Source of the DNA: Phenylobacterium sp.
GTDB lineage: Bacteria; Pseudomonadota; Alphaproteobacteria; Caulobacterales; Caulobacteraceae
Direction of reading: 5' to 3'
DNA length: 5,347 nucleotides
NCBI GenBank assembly: GCA_028291285.1
Contig: JAQGIJ010000260.1
Coordinates: forward strand, 1-5,347
Below the pieces are notes generated by a model. It worked only from the letters and a program-made list of their open reading frames with translations. It had not been told where the DNA came from and did no database searches. A program made the position numbers and the translations under genes. This document shows positions 1 through 5,347 of this stretch, piece by piece (positions within the stretch are counted from its first letter, which is position 1; each line of letters begins with the position of its first letter).

Positions 1-1
1 C

Positions 2-709
2 GGCCCGAAGACGGCGATGGTGCTGGCCGCCGGCCTCGGCACCCGCATGCGGCCGCTGACCGACACCCGGCCCAAGGCGCTGATCGAGGTCGCCGGGCGC
101 ACCCTGATCGACCGGGTGCTGGACGAGCTGAAGGCCGCAGGCGTGGAGCGCTGCGTGGTCAACGTGCATCACTTCGCCGGCGAGATGGAGGCGCACCTCG
201 CCGGCCGGCGCGACCTGGAGGTGCTGATCTCCGACGAGCGCGCCCAGCTGCTGGACTCGGGCGGCGGCATCCAGCACGCCCGGGCGCTGCTCGGCGACCA
301 GCCGATCTTCGTGGCCAACATCGACAGCCTCTGGATGGATGGCGCGACTCCGCCACTCGAGACCCTGAAGCGTTCCTGGAATCCGGAGACGATGGACATC
401 CTGCTGCTGCTCGTGCGCCGCGGCCACGGCATCGGCTTCGAGGGGCCGCAAGGCTTCCTCATGGACCAGGCAGGCCGGCTCACCCACTCCACCTCGCTCG
501 ATGTGGTGACGCCTTTCGCCAACGTCGGCTTCGGCATCCTCAAGCCGCAGATCCTCGACGACGAGCCCACTAAGGGCGCCTTCTCCATCATCCCGGCCTG
601 GCATCGGCTGCAGCACGAGGGCCGCCTCTACGGCGCGGTGATGGACGCCTTCTGGATGCACGTCGGAGATCCCGCCGCGCGGGACGCCGCCGAGGCGAGG
701 CTGACGTGA
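2..709 (+). CDS. murU: Sugar-1-phosphate nucleotidyltransferase, probable MurU (5' end cut by window)
   Basis: This is a nucleotidyltransferase of the NTP_transferase (GT-A fold) family. It most resembles MurU, which makes UDP-MurNAc from MurNAc-1-phosphate and UTP in the cytoplasmic peptidoglycan-recycling route downstream of the kinase AmgK. Numbering from the ATG at nt 17, the nucleotide-binding loop LAAGLGTRMRPLTDTRPKAL spans residues 3-22, with K20 the conserved lysine. A DSGGGI motif lies at 80-85, corresponding to E/D-T-GGGI in MurU. The probable metal-binding Asp is D103 in NIDS, and a family-typical tail FWMHVGDP is at 212-219. The ATG at 17 is unlikely to be the true start: the frame stays open to the window edge and reads G-P-K-T-A before M-V-L-A-A-G, and family members carry several residues before this beta-strand. 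The gene overlaps addB by 4 nt. The fold and reaction class are clear. The substrate (MurNAc-1-P rather than another sugar phosphate) is inferred from similarity. Confidence 0.85.
   Translation, partial: GPKTAMVLAAGLGTRMRPLTDTRPKALIEVAGRTLIDRVLDELKAAGVERCVVNVHHFAGEMEAHLAGRRDLEVLISDERAQLLDSGGGIQHARALLGDQPIFVANIDSLWMDGATPPLETLKRSWNPETMDILLLLVRRGHGIGFEGPQGFLMDQAGRLTHSTSLDVVTPFANVGFGILKPQILDDEPTKGAFSIIPAWHRLQHEGRLYGAVMDAFWMHVGDPAARDAAEARLT
697..700 (+). promoter_or_regulatory. Ribosome-binding site for addB
   Basis: GAGG at 697-700, within the purine-rich run CGAGGCGAGG (691-700), leaves 5 nt before the GTG at 706. It lies inside the end of the upstream nucleotidyltransferase gene. Together with the 4-nt stop/start overlap it supports the GTG at 706 as the addB start. 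Confidence 0.6.
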
Positions 710-3700
710 GCGTCCTCTTCGGCCAGGCCGCCCCGCGCTGGTTCAACATCCCGGCGCATCGGCCGTTCGCCGAAGACCTGGCGCGCGGCCTGTTCGAGGC
801 GCTGAGCCCGCTCGGCCCCGAGGCCCTGTCGCAAGCCACCGTGCTGACCCCCACCCGGCGCGGCGCCCGCGCGCTCGCCGACGCCTTCGTGACCGCCGCC
901 GGCGGCCGCGCCGTCCTGCCGCCGCAGATGCGCCCGCTGGGCGACCTGGAGGAAGGCGAGCCGCCCTTCGAGCCCGGCGACCTGTCGCTGGACCTGCCGG
1001 TGTCCATCGACCCGCTGCGCCGGCGATTCGAGCTCACCCGGCTGGTCGCCGAGCACCGCGACCTGCTGCCCGGGCGCGAGCTCACCGCATCCTCGGCCCT
1101 GGAGCTGGCGGACGCTCTGGGCGGCTTCCTCGACAGCCTGCAGATCGAGGAGATCGAGGCCGGCGAGCAGCTGGCGGAGCTGGTCGAGGCGGACCTCGCC
1201 GAACACTGGCGGGTGTCGCGCGACTTCTTGGAGGCGGCGCTGCGGGAATGGCCGCGCCGCCTGGCCGAGCTCGGCGTGGTCGACGTCTCCGAGCGGCGCG
1301 TGCGGCTGCTGCGCAAGCTGGCCGAGGCCTGGACGCTACGGCCCCCCGAAGGCGTGCTGGTGGCCGCCGGCTCGACCGGCACGGCGCCCGCCACCGCCGA
1401 CCTGCTGCGGGTCATCGCCGAGGCGCCGCAGGGCTGCGTGGTGCTGCCGGGCCTCGACGACAGCCTGGCCGCCGAGGCCTGGGCGCAGGTGGGCGAGCAG
1501 CATCCGCAAGGCGCCATGCGCCGCCTGCTCGACCGCGCCGGCCTGACCCGCGCAGACGCGCCGACCTGGCCCGCCTCGGCCGGCTTCCAGGCGCAGGGCC
1601 GCTGGCGGCGGCGCGTGCTCAACGAGGCGCTCCGCCCGGCGGAAGCCACCGCCGACTGGCTGCGCGCCATCGAGCAGCTGCGGCTGGAGGGCGTCGCCGC
1701 CGGCGTCGACCCGATCGAGGCCGGGCTGGAGGGGCTCAGCCTGGTGAGCGCGCGCAACGAGGAGGAGGCCGCGACGGTCGCAGCCCTGCTGCTGCGCGAG
1801 GCGCTGGAAGAGCCGGAGCGGACCGCCGCCCTGGTCACCCCGGACCAGACCCTGGCCCGGCGGGTGAGCGCCAAGCTCGCCCGCTGGGGCGTGATCCCGG
1901 ACTCCTCGGCCGGCGAAGCGCTGGCCGGCTGCCGCTGCGGCGCCCTGGCGGCGATCGTCGCACGGCTGGCGAAGGACCCCGCCGATCCGGTGGCCCTGCT
2001 GGCCGCCGTGAAGCATCCCCTCGTGCGGCTGGGCCTCGCCCCTGCCGAGTTCGCCCGCCAGCGCGAGGCGCTGGAGCGGCACGGCCTGCGCGGCGCGCGG
2101 CCGGCCGACGCCGGCGTCCTGGCCGAGAAGCTCGTCCGGACGCGCGCGCGTCTGCTGGCCAAGGCTGAGACCGCCGGCCGCGCGGCCGAGATCGAAGCGG
2201 CCGAGGCGCTATGTGGGCGGCTCGGCGCAACGCTCGCGCCCCTGGCCGAGCTCTTCGCGGCCGGCGCAGCGCCGCCGGCGGACGCCGCGCGCGTCCTGAC
2301 GCAGGTGATGGAAGCGCTCGCGCGCGACGCCGACGACAACCTCGGCGAGCTCTGGAGCGGCCATGGCGGCGAGGCGATGAGCCGGCTGCTCTCCGGATTG
2401 ATCCGCGAGAGCGACGGCCTGCCGTTGGTCACCGCGCGCGGCTTCGCCGACCTGCTCGAGCGACTGACGCAGGGCGAGACGGTGCGCACCGGCGGTGCGA
2501 CCCATCCGCGGCTGCGCATCCTGGGCGCCATCGAGGCCAGGCTGGTGCGCGCCGACCGGCTGGTGCTGGCGGGGCTGGAGGAAGGCGTCTGGCCGCGGGG
2601 CGCGCCGGTCGATCCCTTCCTGTCGCGGCCGATGCGCGAGCGGTTGGGCCTGCCGAGCCCCGAGCGCCGCGTCGGCCTCTCCGCCCACGACTTCGCCCAG
2701 GCGGCCTGCGCGCCGGAGGTGGTGCTGCTGCACGCCGAGCGCCGCGAGGGCGCGCCGGCGGTCAAGTCCCGCTGGCTGTGGCGGCTGGAGACCCTGGCGC
2801 GCGGCGCGGGCGTCGCCCTGCCGGAACGGCCGGAGCTGATCGCTTGGGCGCGGCGCCTCGATGCCCCGGAGGGCTATGCGCCGGCGAAGCGCCCGGCGCC
2901 GCGCCCACCGCTCGCCGACCGGCCGACGAAGTTCGCCGTCACCCGCATCGAGGCCCTGACGCGCGACCCGTATTCCGTCTGGGCGCGCGACATCCTGCAG
3001 CTCTTTCCGATGGAGCGGCCGGACGAGCCGGTGGAGGCGCGCGCCCGCGGCACGGCCATCCACGCCGCTTTCGAGCGCTTCGCCCTGGATCACCCGCGCG
3101 AGCCGCCGGCCGACACGGCGGCGATCTTCGCCGGCCTCTACCTCGAAGAGCTGCGCCGCGCCGGCATGCCCGCGGAGGGGCTGGCGCGCGAGGCGGCGCT
3201 GGCCCGCGAGGCCGCCGCCTGGGTCGCTGAGCTAGAGGCGCGGCGCCGCGCCGACGGCCGCGTCATCCACGTTGAGAAGCAGGGCGCGCTGCCGGTCCGG
3301 GTCGACGGCCACGAGTTCACCCTGACGGCCAAGGCCGACCGCATCGAATCCGATCCGCACGGCTTCGGCCACATCCTCGACTACAAGACTGGCCGCGCGC
3401 CCTCCCAGAAGATGGTCGACACCGGCTTCTCGCCGCAGCTGACGCTCACCGCCGCCATCCTGGCCGGCGGCGGCTTCCCCGAGATCGGCCGGCTCGAGCC
3501 CGGCGAGCTCACCTACCTCGAAGTCACCGGCCGCAAGCCGGCCGGCCGCGAGGAGCCGCGCGCCGTTCCGGGCGGGATCGGCGACAAGGTCCCCGACAGC
3601 ACCCAGGCGGCGGACGAGGCGCTGGCGGGCCTGCAGGACCTGCTCCGCCGCTACCTCGACCCTGAGCAGCCCTACCCCTCGCGCACGGCGCCGCAGTTCG

Positions 3701-3780
3701 TGCGCCAGCACCACGGCGACTACGACCATCTCGCGCGTGTCTTCGAGTGGTCCACCAGCGGCGAGGAGGGCGAGGCGTGA
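706..3780 (+). CDS. addB: Double-strand break repair protein AddB (alphaproteobacterial type), complete
   Basis: AddB pairs with AddA in the cytoplasmic helicase-nuclease that resects double-strand DNA ends for RecA-dependent repair, a role played by RecBCD in E. coli. The 1024-residue length fits alphaproteobacterial AddB. Visible in order: an N-terminal NIPAHRPF segment (14-21); TPTRRGARAL (48-57) where a Walker A loop would sit in Bacillus AddB; a UvrD-like core with SARNEEEA (348-355); and the conserved segment from LGAIEARL (606-613) to GLEEGVWP (about 623-630). A C-terminal RecB-type PDDEXK nuclease follows, starting near DPY (754-756), with GTAIHAAFE (782-790), metal ligand D878 in KADRIE, catalytic LDYKTG (D892, K894) and Q911. 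The nuclease therefore looks active, whereas AddB has no visible ATPase loop. Only five cysteines are present, none in the nuclease domain, so the 4Fe-4S cluster known in B. subtilis AddB is absent. The GTG start overlaps the preceding stop (GTGA), and the stop overlaps addA in the same way. Confidence 0.95.
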   Translation: MSVLFGQAAPRWFNIPAHRPFAEDLARGLFEALSPLGPEALSQATVLTPTRRGARALADAFVTAAGGRAVLPPQMRPLGDLEEGEPPFEPGDLSLDLPVSIDPLRRRFELTRLVAEHRDLLPGRELTASSALELADALGGFLDSLQIEEIEAGEQLAELVEADLAEHWRVSRDFLEAALREWPRRLAELGVVDVSERRVRLLRKLAEAWTLRPPEGVLVAAGSTGTAPATADLLRVIAEAPQGCVVLPGLDDSLAAEAWAQVGEQHPQGAMRRLLDRAGLTRADAPTWPASAGFQAQGRWRRRVLNEALRPAEATADWLRAIEQLRLEGVAAGVDPIEAGLEGLSLVSARNEEEAATVAALLLREALEEPERTAALVTPDQTLARRVSAKLARWGVIPDSSAGEALAGCRCGALAAIVARLAKDPADPVALLAAVKHPLVRLGLAPAEFARQREALERHGLRGARPADAGVLAEKLVRTRARLLAKAETAGRAAEIEAAEALCGRLGATLAPLAELFAAGAAPPADAARVLTQVMEALARDADDNLGELWSGHGGEAMSRLLSGLIRESDGLPLVTARGFADLLERLTQGETVRTGGATHPRLRILGAIEARLVRADRLVLAGLEEGVWPRGAPVDPFLSRPMRERLGLPSPERRVGLSAHDFAQAACAPEVVLLHAERREGAPAVKSRWLWRLETLARGAGVALPERPELIAWARRLDAPEGYAPAKRPAPRPPLADRPTKFAVTRIEALTRDPYSVWARDILQLFPMERPDEPVEARARGTAIHAAFERFALDHPREPPADTAAIFAGLYLEELRRAGMPAEGLAREAALAREAAAWVAELEARRRADGRVIHVEKQGALPVRVDGHEFTLTAKADRIESDPHGFGHILDYKTGRAPSQKMVDTGFSPQLTLTAAILAGGGFPEIGRLEPGELTYLEVTGRKPAGREEPRAVPGGIGDKVPDSTQAADEALAGLQDLLRRYLDPEQPYPSRTAPQFVRQHHGDYDHLARVFEWSTSGEEGEA
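3764..3769 (+). promoter_or_regulatory. Strong Shine-Dalgarno sequence for addA
   Basis: AGGAGG at 3764-3769, in the longer run GAGGAGGG (3763-3770), is a full consensus match to the anti-Shine-Dalgarno end of 16S rRNA. It leaves 7 nt before the GTG at 3777. It lies within the last codons of addB and favours GTG 3777 over the in-frame GTG at 3786, which would be 16 nt away. Confidence 0.75.
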
Positions 3781-5347
3781 CGGTCGTGCCGCTCATCTTC
3801 GACCCGCAGCGCACCGCGGCCGATCCGCAGATCAGCGCCTTCGTCCGCGCCAACGCCGGCTCCGGCAAGACCAAGACCCTGATCGACCGGGTGGCGCGCC
3901 TGCTGCTCGACGGGGCGGAGCCCGCGACCATCCTCTGCGTCACCTACACCAAGGCCGCGGCGGCGGAGATGCAGCGGCGTCTTTACCGGCGGCTCGGCGA
4001 CTGGTCGGTGCGCGCGGACGGCCCGCTCACTGCGGAGCTCGCCGAGCTGGAGGGCCGGCCGGCCGGCGGCTACGACGCGGGACGGCTCTCCGAGGCCCGC
4101 GCCCTTTTCGCCCGGGCGCTGGAGACGCCGGGCGGGCTGAAGATCCAGACCATCCACGCCTTCTGCGAGAAGCTGCTGCGGCGCTTTCCGCTGGAGGCCG
4201 GCGTCTCGCCCGGATTCCGGGTGATGGACGACGCCGCCAGCGCCGCCACGGCCGCCGCCGCCCGCGGCGCGCTGGCCCACTACGCCATGAGCACCGATGG
4301 CGAGCTGGCCAAGGCTTATGCACGACTTTCCGTGGAGCTCGACTTCGGCGCCTTCCAGCAGATGTTCCGCGACTTCGAGGCGCGGCGCGGCCGGCTGTTC
4401 GACTTCTTCGCCGCCAGGGGCGGTCTCGACGGCGCCATCGACTGGGTCTGGGCGGTCTGCGGCGTCGCGCCCGGAACCACGCCGGACGCGGTGGAGGCCG
4501 AGGCGCTCGCCGCCTTCGACCGCGGGCTCTGGCGCGAGACCGCCGAGGTGCTGGGCCAGGGCGGCAAGCAGGACCAGAAGTGCGCCGCCCAGCTCGCGGC
4601 GGTGGCCGCGGCGGCGGAGATCGGCTTGCCGCAGATGCTGGCGGCGCTGTTCACCGAGGGCGGCGACGGCGACGCAGCCAAGTGGTGCGCCAGCACCTCG
4701 GGGCTGAAGGCCCACGAGGGGCTGCGCAGCCGGCTGCTGGCGGAACAGGATCGTCTTGCGGCCGCGCGCGAGCGGCTGCGCGGGGCGCGGGTGGCGGCCG
4801 GCACGATCGACGCGCTGCGCCTGGCGCGGGGCTATCTGGAAGCCTACGACCTGGAGAAGCGGGCCTTCGGCGGCCTCGACTTCGCCGACCTGATCGAGAA
4901 GACCAAGGCGCTGCTGTCGGCCAACCAGGCCGCCGCCTGGGTGCTCTACAAGCTCGACGGCGGCATCGACCACATCCTGGTGGACGAGGCGCAGGACACC
5001 GCCCCCGACCAGTGGGAGATCGTCCGCGCCCTGACCGGCGAGTTCTTCTCCGGCGAGGGCCGGCCGCGCGGGCGCGGGCTGGAGCGCAGCCTGTTCGTCG
5101 TCGGCGACGTGAAGCAGTCGATCTACTCCTTCCAGGGGGCCGATCCCGGCCGACTGGTCAGCGAGACCACCCGCTACGTGGCCGAGATCCGCGCGGCCGG
5201 CCGCCGGGCCCAGGAGGCGCCGATGGAGGCCTCGTGGCGCTCCACGGTCGACGTGCTGGGCTTCGTCGACGCGGTGTTCGCCACAGGCGTGCCGCCGCTG
5301 CCGGAGCCGCTGTCGCATCCGGCGATGCGCGACGGCCACCGCGGCTG
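3777..5347 (+). CDS. addA: Double-strand break repair helicase AddA, N-terminal part (3' end cut by window)
   Basis: This is a superfamily 1A (UvrD/Rep-like) ATP-dependent helicase, the motor subunit of AddAB. Translating from the GTG at 3777 gives 523 codons with no stop up to the window edge. Alphaproteobacterial AddA is usually around 1,150 residues, so a little under half is present. Helicase motifs appear in order: Q-motif region DPQRTAADPQ (9-18, Q11); Walker A ANAGSGKT (25-32, K31); motif Ia VTYTKAAAAEM (55-65); motif Ic IQTIHAFCEKLLRRFPLEA (123-141); Walker B LVDEAQDT (401-408, D403/E404); motif III VVGDVKQSIYSFQGADP (441-457); and motif IV SWRST (486-490, R488). The stretch between about 145 and 390 is the poorly conserved alpha-helical 1B region. 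The later helicase motifs and the C-terminal PDDEXK nuclease expected in AddA lie beyond the window. The start is supported by a consensus AGGAGG 7 nt upstream and by the GTGA overlap with the addB stop. Co-translation with addB fits the heterodimer. Confidence 0.95.
   Translation, partial: MTVVPLIFDPQRTAADPQISAFVRANAGSGKTKTLIDRVARLLLDGAEPATILCVTYTKAAAAEMQRRLYRRLGDWSVRADGPLTAELAELEGRPAGGYDAGRLSEARALFARALETPGGLKIQTIHAFCEKLLRRFPLEAGVSPGFRVMDDAASAATAAAARGALAHYAMSTDGELAKAYARLSVELDFGAFQQMFRDFEARRGRLFDFFAARGGLDGAIDWVWAVCGVAPGTTPDAVEAEALAAFDRGLWRETAEVLGQGGKQDQKCAAQLAAVAAAAEIGLPQMLAALFTEGGDGDAAKWCASTSGLKAHEGLRSRLLAEQDRLAAARERLRGARVAAGTIDALRLARGYLEAYDLEKRAFGGLDFADLIEKTKALLSANQAAAWVLYKLDGGIDHILVDEAQDTAPDQWEIVRALTGEFFSGEGRPRGRGLERSLFVVGDVKQSIYSFQGADPGRLVSETTRYVAEIRAAGRRAQEAPMEASWRSTVDVLGFVDAVFATGVPPLPEPLSHPAMRDGHRG

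Noticed and set aside
706..709. Promoter or terminator between genes
   Set aside because: The genes overlap at both junctions, so there is no intergenic space, and I saw no terminator-like hairpin followed by a T-run.
1248..2168. Forward ORFs in other frames inside addB (also 2211-3230 and 2495-2839)
   Set aside because: The products are dominated by Arg, Ala, Gly and Pro, typical of shifted reading of GC-rich codons. The addB frame is continuous with conserved motifs across all of them.
588..2765. 725-codon antisense ORF as a real gene
   Set aside because: It lies almost wholly inside addB, and its product is Ser/Arg/Ala-rich with no motif.
254..4217. GANTC sites (254, 346, 379, 1025, 1900, 3346, 4213) as possible CcrM-methylation control
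   Set aside because: The seven sites found by eye are not more than expected by chance at this base composition. All fall inside coding sequence, with no cluster near a promoter.
4297..4707. 136-codon forward ORF as a small gene
   Set aside because: It is a shifted-frame shadow within the 1B region of addA and its product is Ser/Arg/Pro-rich with no domain.
4200..4950. Possible degeneration or foreign insert in the AddA region between motifs Ic and II
   Set aside because: The frame stays open with normal codon use, and low conservation here is usual for the 1B region of AddA and UvrD-like helicases.
3720..5339. 539-codon antisense ORF as a real gene
   Set aside because: The forward frame carries all early SF1A helicase motifs of AddA. 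The antisense product is a low-complexity Gly/Arg/Ala/Leu-rich sequence without domains, as expected from the mirror of GC-rich codons.

Overview
The window is a compact, very GC-rich stretch (roughly 70% or more G+C by eye) in which every base belongs to one of three same-strand genes. The gene content and protein style point to an alphaproteobacterium. The best guess is the Caulobacterales (Caulobacter/Phenylobacterium-like), inferred from the AddB N-terminus, the long GTG-started overlapping genes and the order nucleotidyltransferase-addB-addA. I see no mobile element, RNA gene, CRISPR array or phage gene.

Layout: (1) nt 1-709 is the 3' part of a sugar-1-phosphate nucleotidyltransferase of the MurU type. 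Its true start lies just upstream of the window. (2) nt 706-3780 is a complete addB, 1024 codons, encoding the alphaproteobacterial-type AddB subunit of the AddAB helicase-nuclease. (3) nt 3777-5347 is the first 523 codons of addA, the UvrD/Rep-like helicase-nuclease subunit. It is open to the window edge, so it has no stop codon here and is easily missed by ORF lists that require one. A 539-codon antisense ORF covers the same DNA but is a shadow.

The genes are joined by two 4-nt GTGA overlaps (706-709 and 3777-3780), where the stop of one gene sits inside the start of the next, and each start has a purine-rich ribosome-binding sequence inside the preceding gene. This indicates one transcript with translational coupling. 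Its promoter and terminator are outside the window. AddA and AddB form the complex that processes double-strand DNA ends for RecA loading. The nucleotidyltransferase probably belongs to peptidoglycan (N-acetylmuramic acid) recycling. The shared operon is therefore one of proximity rather than of an obvious shared pathway.

I do not see a novel biological system. The points worth a second look are the unlisted addA, the truncated first gene, the lack in AddB of both a Walker A motif and the iron-sulphur cysteines known from Bacillus AddB, and the operon junctions.
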